In this document: in pieces, positions 7,936 to 18,821 of the stretch
Layout of the letters: the number at the start of each line of letters is the position of its first letter
Position numbering within the stretch: position 1 is the stretch's first letter
Source of the DNA: Planotetraspora phitsanulokensis
Lineage (GTDB): Bacteria > Actinomycetota > Actinomycetes > Streptosporangiales > Streptosporangiaceae
Direction of reading: 5' to 3'
Length of the DNA: 64,000 bases
Assembly (NCBI RefSeq): GCF_016863295.1
Contig: NZ_BOOP01000014.1
Location: 28,109-92,108 of the forward strand
The notes under the pieces: generated by a model
Seen by the model: the letters and a program-made list of their open reading frames with translations, nothing else
Told to the model about the DNA's origin: nothing
Database searches by the model: none
Made by a program: the position numbers and the translations under genes

Positions 7936-8781
7936 CGGATGACCAATCTGTCCTTCCGATACGGAAGGCGGGATCCCTGGGTGTTGTCGGACGCCGGGCT
8001 TGCACTCCGTCCAGGCGACGTGACCGAGATCCTGGGACCCAATGGCACAGGTAAATCCACACTCTTGCGCCTGCTCGCCGGGCTCCTCAGACCAGTCGAA
8101 GGCACCATCGAAGATCGTCCCGGCGTCGTCGGCTACGCGCCCGAACGGTTCCCGGCGGCCCAGCCGTTCACGGTCGCCGCGTACCTGCGCCATATGGCCG
8201 CCATTCGAGGCGCCGATCCCCGGCGGATCGGCGAATGGACCGAGCGGCTCGGCATGGATCATCTGATGAGCCATCAGCTGCCCGATCTCTCGAAGGGCAG
8301 CGCCCACAAAGTGGGCCTCGCTCAGGCTCTGCTCTGTGAGCCGGGGTTGCTCATCCTCGATGAACCGTTCGCGGGCCTGGATGCCGCGACCCGAGCCGAG
8401 CTGCCGACGATCATCGGCGAGGTCGCCGCGAGCGGAGGCATCGTCGTCGCCAGCGACCACCAGGGCGAGTTGCGCGCGTTGCCCGGTCTCCGGCGACACG
8501 AGGTCAGGGACAGGACGATTCGAGAGCTTCCCGGGAACTCCGCACATGACATCGCCGATGTCACCGCCGCCATCGCGCATGGCGTCCCCGCACGGAACGG
8601 CACCACCCAGGATGATGCCGGGCTCCGGATCACGGCGCAGGACGCTGCCGGGTCAGCGGATGATTCGCAGGCCGTCACCGTGCTCGAGGTCGCGGTGAGT
8701 ACATCAAGGGCGCAGGAACTGGCCGACCGCCTGCGGGCCGAGGGACATGTGGTCCGGATCGCACGGGAGACCGCCGAATGA
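7933..8781 (+). CDS. ABC transporter ATP-binding protein
   Basis: 282 residues. Walker A GPNGTGKST at about 35-43, a signature-like LSKGSAHKVGLAQAL in place of the classic LSGGQ, and Walker B LLILDEP. The last 60 or so residues form an extra region ending in a small hydrophilic domain (VTVLEVAVSTSRAQELADRL). It overlaps the next gene by four bases (ATGA), whose product is membrane-embedded, so the pair forms a two-component ABC system of the ABC-2 export type. Substrate unknown; antibiotic or lipid export is typical for such pairs. Confidence 0.85.
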   Translation: MRMTNLSFRYGRRDPWVLSDAGLALRPGDVTEILGPNGTGKSTLLRLLAGLLRPVEGTIEDRPGVVGYAPERFPAAQPFTVAAYLRHMAAIRGADPRRIGEWTERLGMDHLMSHQLPDLSKGSAHKVGLAQALLCEPGLLILDEPFAGLDAATRAELPTIIGEVAASGGIVVASDHQGELRALPGLRRHEVRDRTIRELPGNSAHDIADVTAAIAHGVPARNGTTQDDAGLRITAQDAAGSADDSQAVTVLEVAVSTSRAQELADRLRAEGHVVRIARETAE

Positions 8782-9440
8782 TCGCGTTGGTACGTTTCCG
8801 GCTCGCGGGATACGCGCGCTCCCATCGGGCCCTTCAGCCGCTCATCGGGCTGCTCCCCCTGCTGGCGATTCTGTACGCGACACCGGTCCCCGCCGGCGAG
8901 GAACTGGGAGCGATGGCCGATTCGGCCGGGATCCTCCTGCCGGTGTTCGCCTGGGCGGCTCGCGGGCTGCTCGACAGCGAACCGGACGAGCAGCGGATGA
9001 TCTCCATCGTGGCCCACCGCCGTGGGGAGTTGCTGAGTGGGCTCATCACCGCCTGCGTCTTCGACCTGGGCCTGACCGTGATCGCCGAACTCGCTCTGCT
9101 CGCGCGCCTCTCGGCCAACCCCGGCATCGGCGCGATCATGGTCGGAGTATGCCTGCACCTGTTCTCCGTCCTCGCCGGAGTCGCGCTCGGGGCACTGACC
9201 AGCCGTCCGATCCTTCCGTCCCCCGCCGTTTCGAGCCTGGCCCTGATCCTCGGTTATCTGGCAATACTGCTGATCAGCGCGTCGGGAGCTCGATGGCTGA
9301 CGGTTCCCGTCATGAGCTGGATGAAGGACGGCCACCATGACGTCCTGCTGGGACATCTGCCGCTGCTCGCTGTGCAGTCGCTGATCTGGCCGCTGGTCGG
9401 TCTCGCGGCGTACGGGTGGCTCCGTCGAACCCGGCCATGA
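8778..9440 (+). CDS. ABC-2-like integral membrane partner
   Basis: 220 residues with five to six hydrophobic segments (near 20-37, 48-64, 88-110, 116-137, 146-168 and 190-212) and no enzymatic motif. The start ATG overlaps the stop of the ATPase gene, so it is most likely the permease of that ABC pair. I do not recognise a named subfamily. Nothing in the 209 bases downstream belongs to it. Confidence 0.7.
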   Translation: MIALVRFRLAGYARSHRALQPLIGLLPLLAILYATPVPAGEELGAMADSAGILLPVFAWAARGLLDSEPDEQRMISIVAHRRGELLSGLITACVFDLGLTVIAELALLARLSANPGIGAIMVGVCLHLFSVLAGVALGALTSRPILPSPAVSSLALILGYLAILLISASGARWLTVPVMSWMKDGHHDVLLGHLPLLAVQSLIWPLVGLAAYGWLRRTRP

Positions 9441-9472
9441 CGGTACCGCTAAGAGTTTCTGAACTTGTCGGC

Positions 9473-9500
9473 TTGTCTTCGATCACACGTTCGATATACG
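9473..9500 (+). promoter_or_regulatory. Promoter with LexA/SOS-box-like operator
   Basis: TCGATC-ACAC-GTTCGA at 9479-9494 matches the actinobacterial LexA box TCGAAC-N4-GTTCGA in 11 of 12 defined positions. It fills exactly the 16-bp spacer between a -35-like TTGTCT (9473-9478) and a -10-like TATACG (9495-9500). It lies about 155 bp upstream of the HNH gene; several 13E12-family genes in mycobacteria are known to be SOS-controlled. DNA-damage induction of this gene is therefore inferred. Confidence 0.6.
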
Positions 9501-9649
9501 ATCGGGTCAGCCGTTACAGGTGAGCCTTGCCGGGTGGGCCGTTAGGGCCGTACGCCCCGTGATGAAGCAGTCGATTTCCATGAAGTGGGTCCCCGATCAC
9601 CGCTTGATCGGGACGTCGGTCGCTTTCGTCTCCGGGGAGGAGGCCCATC

Positions 9650-11923
9650 GTGTCCACATGCGCATCCGCAGATCGAGACATGGCCGCTCGGCCTTTCTCC
9701 TCGGGTACGGATCGTCCGCTGCCGATCCCCGACGGCTTGGCCTCGCTCCCGCCCGGCGCGGAGTTGGCCGAGGCCCTTGCGCATGTCGATGAGCGCCGAG
9801 TGTCGGGGTTCGACACAGTCGAGGTGCTGAAGGCGGCGTACCGGCAGTCGTGCCACGACCGGGCCCGGTTTCTCGCAGTCCTGCTGGAGGTCGGGCTGCG
9901 GGAGCACTTCTCCGGCGACTCTGTTCGACGGCTTGAGGTGCCGGACGAGTTCAGCCCCGACGAGGCCCGCGCGGCACTGGTGTGGTCGCGCCGCCGCGCC
10001 GATTCCACCTTCGAACTGGCATGGGGCGTGCACCGGCGACTGCCCCAGTTGGGTGAGGCCATGCTGCGCGGCGATCTGGATGAGCCGCGAGCCGCAGCGT
10101 TCATCCGATGGACCGCAGGCCTGACCGCGCAGCAGGCCGAGACGGTCTGCTCGCAACTGGTTCCCGGCGCCGACCGGCTGACCGTCGGCGCGTTGATCGA
10201 ACAGATCCAACGGCTTGTTCTGGCGATCGATCCCGAGTGGGCACAGAAGCGGTACGCCGAAGCGGTCCGCCGCCGCCGAGTCGTCGGCACCCGGAACGAG
10301 GACGGCACCGCGAACGTGTCAGGCCTGGACCTGCCGCTGGACCGCGCGGCCGCCGGGTGCGAACGCATCGACGATCTGGCCCGTGCCTGCAAACGCGCCG
10401 GGGACAAGCGCCCGATCGACCACATCCGGACCGACCTGTTCCTCGGCTCTCTGGACGGATCATTCGAAGGCCTCAGGGACAGGGAGATCGTCGCTCACGT
10501 CCTCGACCACCCCTTCGTAGACCCGAACGACAACCAGGTCGGCGAGCAGAATGGCGAGCGGACTGAACGAGCGAGCGACGCCACCGCAGACCACGCCGCC
10601 GAATCCGCCGCCGAACGCGCCGAGCAGTCGGCCGGTCCGAAGCCCGCACGCACGATGCACAGAGGTGCCGCGACACCGCGCCCCGGCATGGCCCAGCGCC
10701 CTCGACCCCCTCGGCCTGGAAACGACCGGCCCAGACCCGGTCAAGGGGAATCCGTCCGCCCCGAACCCGGTCAGCACGAACCCGCACCAAACGAGCCGGC
10801 ACCAGACGGGCCTGCATCGTGCGAGCCCGAATCACGCGAGCCCGCACCGCGCAATGGAGTCAGGTCCACCTCTGCTCTTCCCAAAGAGCCAGTCGGACCA
10901 CGGTCTCACGGTGTGAATCGCCCGCCGACTACCAGCACCGGCCGCCGGACGGTCCGTGAGCTCCGGGTAGAGGTGACCACTCTTCTCGGGCTAGACGAAC
11001 ACCCGGCTCAGGTGCCCGGTTGGGGGATCGTCCACGCCGACCTGGCCCGCGAGATGGTCTCCGGCATGCTCGCCGGGCAATGGCGGTTCGCGATCTGCAC
11101 TGATGACGGCCGACTCCTCTACAGCGGGCTCACGCGGCACCGCCCGTGCGCCCCATCCGCACGCCCCGCCCGGGACGACCGGCTGGGCGGAATCGTCGAG
11201 CTTCAAATCACCCGATCTCGCCTGAGCGAGATCGCCGCCGCAAAGGGCTCCCTGGGGCTGTGGTCGGCACTCATCGCCGACCTCGACGCCCAGACCTCAC
11301 GCCACCTCCGTGCGACCGACACCGCAATCAAGATCGCCACCGATAACCGCCGGAGACACGCGGGCGCGGCCTTACGCCGTTACGTCCAGATACGGGGCCG
11401 ATTCTGCTCATGGCCCGGTTGCCGCATGCCCGCCACGCGGACCGATCAGGACCACGCCGCGGACTGGGCAGGCGGAGGATCGACCAGTGAGGACAACCTG
11501 CATCTGGCCTGCCGCCACGACCACCGCGCCAAACACCACGGCGGCTGGCGTGTGACCATGCCCGAGTCCGAGCTGATTCTGTGGGACAGCCCGCTGGGCC
11601 ACACCTATCCCAGCCGGCTCCCGCCGGTCATGTTCAATGTCGTGGATCCACAGCCCCGCGACTGGCCGGCCCCACCGCCCGAAGCCATTGTTGACGACAC
11701 CCGCCCCCTGATGACGAGCCTGAAGCCAGACAGCCCAGGGTCGAACTTCCCACCGCCACCCAGCCCTCAGACGAGCAGGCCACGAGAGCACACGCCTCAG
11801 CCGAACAATCCGGAGTCACACGGAAAGGACAACCCATCCGACGAACACACCCAGGCATGCGCCCCGTCACCACCACCGCCCGGTCCCCTGTTCAGACCGG
11901 AGACGGACACCCCGCCATTCTGA
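9650..11923 (+). CDS. DUF222/13E12-family HNH endonuclease
   Basis: 757 residues. The N-terminal DUF222 region (about 20-260) is followed by a long Pro/Glu/Arg-rich linker (about 270-430), a second conserved part, and a C-terminal HNH domain with CSWPGCRMPATRTDQDHA and LACRHDHRAKH giving the zinc and catalytic histidines. The tail is proline-rich. GTG at 9650 follows GGGGAGGAGG at ideal distance. The family is multicopy and possibly mobile in actinobacteria (REP13E12 elements), with a presumed DNA-cutting role. An SOS-box-like promoter precedes it. The linker contains short repeated Glu-Pro units and is unlike the rest in composition. Confidence 0.88.
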   Translation: MSTCASADRDMAARPFSSGTDRPLPIPDGLASLPPGAELAEALAHVDERRVSGFDTVEVLKAAYRQSCHDRARFLAVLLEVGLREHFSGDSVRRLEVPDEFSPDEARAALVWSRRRADSTFELAWGVHRRLPQLGEAMLRGDLDEPRAAAFIRWTAGLTAQQAETVCSQLVPGADRLTVGALIEQIQRLVLAIDPEWAQKRYAEAVRRRRVVGTRNEDGTANVSGLDLPLDRAAAGCERIDDLARACKRAGDKRPIDHIRTDLFLGSLDGSFEGLRDREIVAHVLDHPFVDPNDNQVGEQNGERTERASDATADHAAESAAERAEQSAGPKPARTMHRGAATPRPGMAQRPRPPRPGNDRPRPGQGESVRPEPGQHEPAPNEPAPDGPASCEPESREPAPRNGVRSTSALPKEPVGPRSHGVNRPPTTSTGRRTVRELRVEVTTLLGLDEHPAQVPGWGIVHADLAREMVSGMLAGQWRFAICTDDGRLLYSGLTRHRPCAPSARPARDDRLGGIVELQITRSRLSEIAAAKGSLGLWSALIADLDAQTSRHLRATDTAIKIATDNRRRHAGAALRRYVQIRGRFCSWPGCRMPATRTDQDHAADWAGGGSTSEDNLHLACRHDHRAKHHGGWRVTMPESELILWDSPLGHTYPSRLPPVMFNVVDPQPRDWPAPPPEAIVDDTRPLMTSLKPDSPGSNFPPPPSPQTSRPREHTPQPNNPESHGKDNPSDEHTQACAPSPPPPGPLFRPETDTPPF

Positions 11924-11944
11924 TCAGCCGGAGCCTGGAGGGAC

Positions 11945-11960
11945 CCCGTTGATCAACGGG
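11945..11960. terminator. Perfect 16-bp palindrome, likely bidirectional terminator
   Basis: CCCGTTGATCAACGGG starts 22 bases after the HNH stop, in the spacer to the convergent rlmN gene. There is no T tract, so termination is inferred from position and symmetry. Confidence 0.4.
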
Positions 11961-11968
11961 ACGCCGCC

Positions 11969-12038
11969 AGGAAACGGACGACGTCAGGACGGTGACACCG
12001 CCCGGAAACGGACGACGCCCGGAAAGCGGACAACGTCA
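11969..12038. repeat. Short degenerate repeats at rlmN 3' end
   Basis: Three related copies of GGAAACGGACGACGTCAGG-like sequence, the last two 18 bp apart, lie between the HNH and rlmN stops and run up to the rlmN stop codon. Confidence 0.55.
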
Positions 12039-13154
12039 GGAAGCCGGCGTCGCGGCCGCGAGCTGTCCGCACGCGCCGTCGATCTCTCGGCCTCGCGTGT
12101 CTCGAACGGTGACCGCGACGCCGTGCGACTCCAGCCTCCGGACGAAGGCACGCTCATCCTCGGGGCGTGAGGCGGTCCACTTCGATCCCGGCGTCGGGTT
12201 GAGCGGGATCAGGTTGACGTGGACGAGCTTGCCCTTGAGGAGGCGGCCGAGCAGATCGGCACGCCATTCCTGGTCGTTGATGTCCTTGATCAGGGCGTAC
12301 TCGATGGAGACACGGCGCTTGGTCTTCGCGGCGTACTCCCAGGCGGCGCCGAGAACCTCGGCGACCTTCCACCGGGTGTTGATGGGGACGAGCGTGTCGC
12401 GGAGTTCGTCGTCGGGAGCGTGCAACGAGACGGCCAGCGTGACGGGGAGTCCCTCGTCCGACAACTTCTTGATCGCGGGAACCAGGCCGACGGTCGACAC
12501 CGTCACGCCACGGGCGGAGATTCCGAGGCCCTCGGGGGCGGGATCGACCAGGCGGCGGACGGCGCCGATCACGGCCTTGTAGTTGGCCATCGGCTCGCCC
12601 ATGCCCATGAAGACGACGTTGCTCACCCGGGCGGGGCCGCCGGGGACGTCGCCCCTGGCCAGTGCCCGCGCGCCCGCGACGACCTGCTCGACGATCTCCG
12701 CCGTGGACATGTTCCGGGTCAGCCCGGCCTGTCCGGTCGCACAGAACGGGCAGTTCATCCCGCAGCCGGCCTGGGAGGAGACGCACATCGTGACCCGGTC
12801 GGGATAACGCATCAGCACCGACTCGACGAGCGACCCGTCGAACAGCTTCCACAACATCTTGCGGGTCATGCCGTCGTCGCAGGTGATCTCCCGGACGGAG
12901 GTGAGCAAGGACGGCATGAGCTGGGATACCAGCCGCTCGCGGCTGTCGCCCGGCAGGTCGGTCATCTGCTCCGGCGAGCCCGTGAGCTTGGCGAAGTAGT
13001 GCCGCGAGAGCTGATCCGCGCGGAACGGCTTCTCCCCCAGTTCCGCGACGGCCTCACGGCGCTCGTCCATGGTGAGGTCGGCCAGATGGCGCTGCGGCTT
13101 ACCCCGGCGCGGCGCGACGAGGGTCAGCTGGCCGGGCTTGGGCTGGTCGCTCAC
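12036..13154 (-). CDS. rlmN: 23S rRNA (A2503-C2)/tRNA (A37-C2) methyltransferase RlmN
   Basis: 372-residue radical-SAM enzyme that methylates C2 of A2503 in 23S rRNA (and A37 in some tRNAs). The 4Fe-4S ligands are Cys131, Cys135 and Cys138 in CGMNCPFC; the family stretches SSQAGC, FMGMGEP and SLHAPDD are present. The GTG at 13154 follows GGAAGG; longer in-frame starts would reach into the divergent promoter. It is placed after cdsA as in other actinobacteria, but a plus-strand gene (13238-14275) intervenes, so here it has its own promoter region. Confidence 0.95.
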   Translation of the reverse strand: MSDQPKPGQLTLVAPRRGKPQRHLADLTMDERREAVAELGEKPFRADQLSRHYFAKLTGSPEQMTDLPGDSRERLVSQLMPSLLTSVREITCDDGMTRKMLWKLFDGSLVESVLMRYPDRVTMCVSSQAGCGMNCPFCATGQAGLTRNMSTAEIVEQVVAGARALARGDVPGGPARVSNVVFMGMGEPMANYKAVIGAVRRLVDPAPEGLGISARGVTVSTVGLVPAIKKLSDEGLPVTLAVSLHAPDDELRDTLVPINTRWKVAEVLGAAWEYAAKTKRRVSIEYALIKDINDQEWRADLLGRLLKGKLVHVNLIPLNPTPGSKWTASRPEDERAFVRRLESHGVAVTVRDTRGREIDGACGQLAAATPAS

Positions 13155-13185
13155 ACAAACCTTCCGATCTCCTGCAGATGTGGTC

Positions 13186-13214
13186 TTAACGACTGCCCGA
13201 AGCAGCTTTATTCT
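13186..13214 (+). promoter_or_regulatory. Putative promoter of the SUFU-domain gene
   Basis: TTAACG (13186-13191), a 17-bp spacer, then TATTCT (13209-13214); a start site near 13221 would leave a short leader with GGAGGTGA just before the GTG at 13238. Confidence 0.4.
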
Positions 13215-13237
13215 GGCGGTTGATTCCGGAGGTGAGA

Positions 13238-14275
13238 GTGGACAGGGCATCCGTCGTGCTCACCAGCCCCAACCCCTACGGGAGCCGCACTCTTACCATC
13301 GAACGCGACCGGGCATCCTCAGTAGCTTACCTGCGCGGATCAAAGGGAACCGTCCACGGAGCCGTCTGGCTGGCCAACCACGGCCCGGCCCCGGAGACGG
13401 TGGATCTCGCGCGGGCCAACGCCGGGCTGCCGCCGGTGATGCCTCGCGTGAACACGATCAATCCCTCCGGTACGGCTCCGCTGGACGCCGCCGCGCTGTC
13501 CGTGCTCTGGTTCGAGGAGGGGGACGGCGTCGCCATCTTCGAGAACGGCGAACTGCTGGCCGTCATTCCTGGCTGGTCGGATCTCGAGCGGGGCATGCCG
13601 GGCTACGCGAGGGACGCCGTGGGCGAGTCACCCTTCGCCTGGTCTCTCACCGAGGCGATGGAAGGGCTGTCACCTCGTGTGGCCAAGGCCCGGGCGTACT
13701 GGCAGTGGCGGGAGGCCGAAGGCAGCTGGGCGTCGTTCCAGCAGTTCGTCATGGGCCACCTGGACAGCCGGCTCGGACCGCCCGGACGCTACTGGGACGT
13801 CAGCGGCGCCCGACTCCCGGTAGTCGGAGTGACCGAGCGGCCCGCCGGGTTCGGCAGGGATTACACCGTGCTGTCGACGGTCGGCATGAGCTGCCAGCGG
13901 ATGCCGACGGCGGAGCTCTACGACACCGCCTGCCGTATCGAGCTCGCCATCGCGACCCGGCAGGACCCCGGAGTGGCCACCCGGGTGCTGCTCTGGCTGG
14001 GCCAGTACCCGTGGCGGTCGGTGACCTGGCTGGGACACGGCCACACGGCCCGCTGGTTTCAGGGCCCCGGCACATTCCCGCTGAACGGCGGCCACCAGGG
14101 AGTGATCATGTTGGCAGACCCGGTCGGACTGCCCGACCTGTCCGGGTTCGCCTTCGGAGGGGAATCCGTACGGTGGTTGTGGCTGCTTCCGCTCACCGAC
14201 ACCGAGCTGCGGCTGGCCCAAGACCAGGGGCACCAGGTGCTCTCCGACCGCCTGGCCGTACAGAGCCGGATCTGA
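13238..14275 (+). CDS. Suppressor-of-fused (SUFU) domain protein
   Basis: 345 residues resembling bacterial suppressor-of-fused domain proteins. The C-terminal half carries the typical pattern ending [20 protein letters not shown], with conserved W-rich strands ([19 protein letters not shown]). A preceding region of about 150 residues lacks a family I recognise. Bacterial SUFU proteins often belong to contact-dependent polymorphic toxin/immunity settings, but no toxin gene is adjacent here. I chose GTG 13238 because GGAGGTGA lies 5-10 bases upstream. It is divergent from rlmN and convergent with cdsA. Confidence 0.7.
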   Translation: MDRASVVLTSPNPYGSRTLTIERDRASSVAYLRGSKGTVHGAVWLANHGPAPETVDLARANAGLPPVMPRVNTINPSGTAPLDAAALSVLWFEEGDGVAIFENGELLAVIPGWSDLERGMPGYARDAVGESPFAWSLTEAMEGLSPRVAKARAYWQWREAEGSWASFQQFVMGHLDSRLGPPGRYWDVSGARLPVVGVTERPAGFGRDYTVLSTVGMSCQRMPTAELYDTACRIELAIATRQDPGVATRVLLWLGQYPWRSVTWLGHGHTARWFQGPGTFPLNGGHQGVIMLADPVGLPDLSGFAFGGESVRWLWLLPLTDTELRLAQDQGHQVLSDRLAVQSRI

Positions 14276-14423
14276 GCCAGACCTAAGCCGCATCTGAGCC
14301 GGACCCAAGCCGGATCTGAATCAGATCCGATCTAGCGCGTGCCGCCGGGCGACGCTCGCAAAAGGCACGCCCTGCGAAAGCGGGCCGATTCGAAAGCGGG
14401 CCGGTTCGGAAGTGGGACGATTC
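14266..14423. repeat. Two adjacent short tandem repeats
   Basis: Three 22-bp units (14266-14287, 14288-14309, 14310-14331) of the form CCGGATCTGAGCC..AAG begin at the stop of the SUFU gene; the third contains the palindrome CGGATCTGA-A-TCAGATCCG. Further on, three 16-bp units GAAAGCGGGCCGATTC occupy 14376-14423. No gene lies in 14276-14443, the spacer between convergent genes; a terminator role for the palindrome is possible. Confidence 0.65.
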
Positions 14424-14443
14424 GGCCCTTGCGAGAAAGCCCT

Positions 14444-15415
14444 CTAGGGCACGAACAACGTGAGCAGCAGCCAGACGGGGACCAGCGTGAAGAGCAGGGA
14501 GTCCAGCCGGTCCATCACGCCACCGTGGCCCGGGAGCAGGGTCCCCATGTCCTTGATGCCGAGATCACGCTTGATGACCGACTCGATCAGGTCGCCGAGG
14601 GTGGCGCAGACCACGACGACGGCGCCGAGGACGGCGCCCTGCCAGTACGCGCCGCCCAGCAGTAAGTGGACCAGTAACGCACCGGCCACGACGCAGGCGA
14701 GCGCGGAGCCCGCGAAGCCTTCCCAGGTCTTCTTCGGGCTGATGAGCGGCGACATCCGGTGCTTGCCGAACAGAATGCCCGCGAAATAGCCGCCGATGTC
14801 GCTGCAGACGGTCACCGCGATGAAGATGAGCACCCGGTCGGAGCCGTCGTCGACGGTGAGGAGCAGCGGGACGAAACCCGCGAGAAGTGAGGGGTAGACG
14901 GCGATGAAGAGCCCGGCCGTGGCATCCCTGACGAAACCGTCCGTGCCCTGGAACATCCGCCAGGCCAGAACCACCATCGCGGTGACCGCGAAGGCGCCGA
15001 CGAGGAACGCCGGACCACCCCAGTAGGGGCCGACGATCATCGCCGTCATGCCGACGAGCAGCGGGATCACCGGCACCCGGATCCCGCGCGCGGCGACGGC
15101 CTTGGTCAGTTCGTGGACGCCCACGCCCACCGCGGCCAGCACGACGAGGAGGAAGACGACCTTCACGGTGTAGAGCGAGGCGATGACCACGGCGCCCAGC
15201 GCGACGCCGACGGCCACGGCCGCGGGAAGGTTCCGCCCGGTACGGCTGCCGCCGCCGGACGCCCCGCCAGGCCCGGGGGCCGACGGGCCGGACTCCCCGG
15301 CGCCGTTCATGCCGTCACCGTGCCCGCCACCGGGACCGTCGCCGTGATCATCACCATGGGCGCCGGTCACGCCATCCGCGGAAAACCGGTCTCCAGCGGC
15401 AGCCGTTCCGTCCAA
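14444..15415 (-). CDS. cdsA: Phosphatidate cytidylyltransferase
   Basis: 323-residue polytopic membrane enzyme forming CDP-diacylglycerol from phosphatidate and CTP. It matches the family signature in SVIKRDLGIKD followed by HGGVMDRLD near the C-terminus, plus SPKKTWEGFAGS. About eight membrane segments follow a roughly 65-residue Gly/His/Asp-rich cytoplasmic head. The TTG at 15415 has AGGGAG upstream; an internal GTG 15 codons later is an alternative. It is downstream of frr, separated by a very strong hairpin. Confidence 0.93.
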   Translation of the reverse strand: MDGTAAAGDRFSADGVTGAHGDDHGDGPGGGHGDGMNGAGESGPSAPGPGGASGGGSRTGRNLPAAVAVGVALGAVVIASLYTVKVVFLLVVLAAVGVGVHELTKAVAARGIRVPVIPLLVGMTAMIVGPYWGGPAFLVGAFAVTAMVVLAWRMFQGTDGFVRDATAGLFIAVYPSLLAGFVPLLLTVDDGSDRVLIFIAVTVCSDIGGYFAGILFGKHRMSPLISPKKTWEGFAGSALACVVAGALLVHLLLGGAYWQGAVLGAVVVVCATLGDLIESVIKRDLGIKDMGTLLPGHGGVMDRLDSLLFTLVPVWLLLTLFVP

Positions 15416-15435
15416 AGCGTCCTACTCCCTATACA

Positions 15436-15488
15436 CGTGATCCTTGTGCCGCGCTGTACTCACCGGACAGCGCGGCACAAGGATCACG
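15436..15488 (-). terminator. 22-bp perfect stem-loop between frr and cdsA
   Basis: Arms 15436-15457 and 15467-15488 are perfectly complementary over 22 bp with a 9-nt loop. There is no U tract on either side. It begins 35 bases after the frr stop, so it likely terminates or attenuates the rpsB-frr transcript, or stabilises its 3' end, before cdsA. Confidence 0.7.
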
Positions 15489-15522
15489 GTCGTGCCCTGC
15501 CTCGCAATCGAGGATCGAGGTC

Positions 15523-16080
15523 TCAGACCTCGAGCAGCTCGGCTTCCTTGTGCTTCAGCAGCTCGTCGATCTTGGCGACGTGCTTCTGGGTGAGATCGTC
15601 GAGCTCCTTCACCGCGCGGTGCACCTCGTCCTCGCCCGCCTCGCCGTCCTTGACCAGCTTGTCGAGCGTCTCCTTGGCATGCCGGCGGATGTTCCGCACG
15701 GAGACCCGGCTGCTCTCCGCCTTGGTGCGGGCGACCTTGATGTACTCCTTGCGGCGCTCCTCGGAAAGCTCCGGGAACACCACGCGGATCACCTGGCCGT
15801 CGTTGCCCGGGTTCACACCGAGATCGCTGTCGCGGATGGCCTTCTCGATCGCGCTCATCGCGCCCTTGTCGTACGGCTGCAGCAGCACCATGCGCGCCTC
15901 TGGCACATGGAAGGACGCGAGCTGCTGGATCGGCGTGGGCGACCCGTAGTAGTCCACGTTGATCTTGTTGAACATGGATGGCGTGACTCGGCCGGTACGG
16001 ATGCCCGCGAAGTCGTCCTTGGCGACCGTCACCGCCTTGTCCATCTTCTCTTCGGCCTCGAAGAGCGTTTCGTCGATCAC
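15523..16080 (-). CDS. frr: Ribosome recycling factor
   Basis: 185 residues, the normal length. It has the long three-helix body ([21 protein letters not shown]) and the conserved [13 protein letters not shown] and VRNIRRHA segments. It splits post-termination ribosomes with EF-G. The GTG at 16080 has AGGGAG eight bases upstream. The start lies nine bases after the pyrH stop in the tsf-pyrH-frr series. Confidence 0.97.
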   Translation of the reverse strand: MIDETLFEAEEKMDKAVTVAKDDFAGIRTGRVTPSMFNKINVDYYGSPTPIQQLASFHVPEARMVLLQPYDKGAMSAIEKAIRDSDLGVNPGNDGQVIRVVFPELSEERRKEYIKVARTKAESSRVSVRNIRRHAKETLDKLVKDGEAGEDEVHRAVKELDDLTQKHVAKIDELLKHKEAELLEV

Positions 16081-16089
16081 TGCGGCTCC

Positions 16090-17746
<1,657 letters not shown>

Positions 17747-17788
17747 TGTCCTATTTCCTCTTCGGGAACCCAGGTGAGATCAGATGGC

Positions 17789-17825
17789 GTGGTGGGCGTG
17801 GGCGCCGGGCGCGCACGCCCACCAC
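17789..17825 (-). terminator. Strong hairpin between rpsB and tsf
   Basis: A 12-bp perfect stem (17789-17800 with 17814-17825) and 13-nt GC-rich loop, without a U tract. It may partly terminate or protect the rpsB end of the rpsB-tsf transcript. Confidence 0.55.
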
Positions 17826-17870
17826 GGTCGAGCCTTGAGATCCGCACGGCACCCCGTACGGGCGCTGAGC

Positions 17871-18821
17871 TTAGGCCTGCTCTTCGGTGGTGTCCGCGGC
17901 CGGAGCATCGGTCGCCTCGGTCGCGGCCTCGGCGGCCGGAGCCTCCGCGGCGGCCTCGGCCGGAGCGGACTCCTCAGCCGGAACCTCGGTGGCGGCCTCA
18001 GCCGGAACCTCGGTGGCGGCCTCGGCCGGAGCCTCGGTGGCGGAACCCTCGAGCAGCTCACGCTCCCACTCGGCGAGCGGCTCGGCGTCAGTGGTGCCGC
18101 TGGGCTTCTCCTCGCCGCGACCGGCGCCGGCGCGGGTCATCAGACCGTCGGCCACGGCGTCGGCGATCACGCGGGTGAGGAGGCTGACGGCGCGGATCGC
18201 GTCGTCGTTGCCCGGGATCGGGTAGTCGACCTCGTCGGGGTCGCAGTTGGTGTCGAGGATCGCGACGACCGGGATGCCAAGCTTCTTGGCCTCGTTGATC
18301 GCGATGTGCTCCTTCTTGGTGTCCACGATCCAGATCGCGCTCGGAACGCGAGCCATGTCACGGATACCGCCGAGGGTGCGCTCGAGCTTCTCCTTCTCGC
18401 GCCGGCGCATCAGGAGCTCCTTCTTGGTGAGCCCGGACGCGGCGACGTTCTCGAAGTCGAGCTCCTCGAGCTCCTTCAGGCGCTGGAGCCTCTTGTGAAC
18501 CGTCGAGAAGTTGGTGAGCATGCCGCCCAGCCAGCGCTGGTTCACGTACGGCATGCCGACGCGGGACGCCTGCTCGGAGATGGACTCCTGCGCCTGCTTC
18601 TTCGTGCCGATGAACATGATGGAACCGCCGTGCGCGACGGTCTCCTTCACGAAGTCGTAGGCGCGGTCGATGAAGGACAGCGACTTCTGCAGGTCGATGA
18701 TGTAGATGCCGTTGCGCTCGGTGAAGATGAAGCGCTTCATCTTCGGGTTCCACCGGCGAGTCTGGTGGCCGAAGTGAACGCCGCTCTCGAGCAGCTGTCG
18801 CATGGTGACGACAGGGGCCAT
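17871..18821 (-). CDS. rpsB: 30S ribosomal protein S2
   Basis: 316 residues. Standard S2 core (about 1-240: [54 protein letters not shown]). Then comes an unusual tail of about 60 residues, nearly all Ala/Glu/Thr/Pro with repeats of EAATEVPAE, absent from shorter S2 proteins. The ATG at 18821 follows GGAGG at eight bases; an in-frame ATG five codons earlier is less well placed. It heads the rpsB-tsf-pyrH-frr cluster. Confidence 0.96.
   Translation of the reverse strand: MAPVVTMRQLLESGVHFGHQTRRWNPKMKRFIFTERNGIYIIDLQKSLSFIDRAYDFVKETVAHGGSIMFIGTKKQAQESISEQASRVGMPYVNQRWLGGMLTNFSTVHKRLQRLKELEELDFENVAASGLTKKELLMRRREKEKLERTLGGIRDMARVPSAIWIVDTKKEHIAINEAKKLGIPVVAILDTNCDPDEVDYPIPGNDDAIRAVSLLTRVIADAVADGLMTRAGAGRGEEKPSGTTDAEPLAEWERELLEGSATEAPAEAATEVPAEAATEVPAEESAPAEAAAEAPAAEAATEATDAPAADTTEEQA

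Noticed and set aside
9650..11923. Insertion element around the HNH gene
   Set aside because: No terminal inverted repeats, target duplications or transposase were seen on either side.
13220..13237. TTG 13220 as start of the SUFU gene
   Set aside because: The ribosome-binding sequence lies downstream of it and fits the GTG at 13238.
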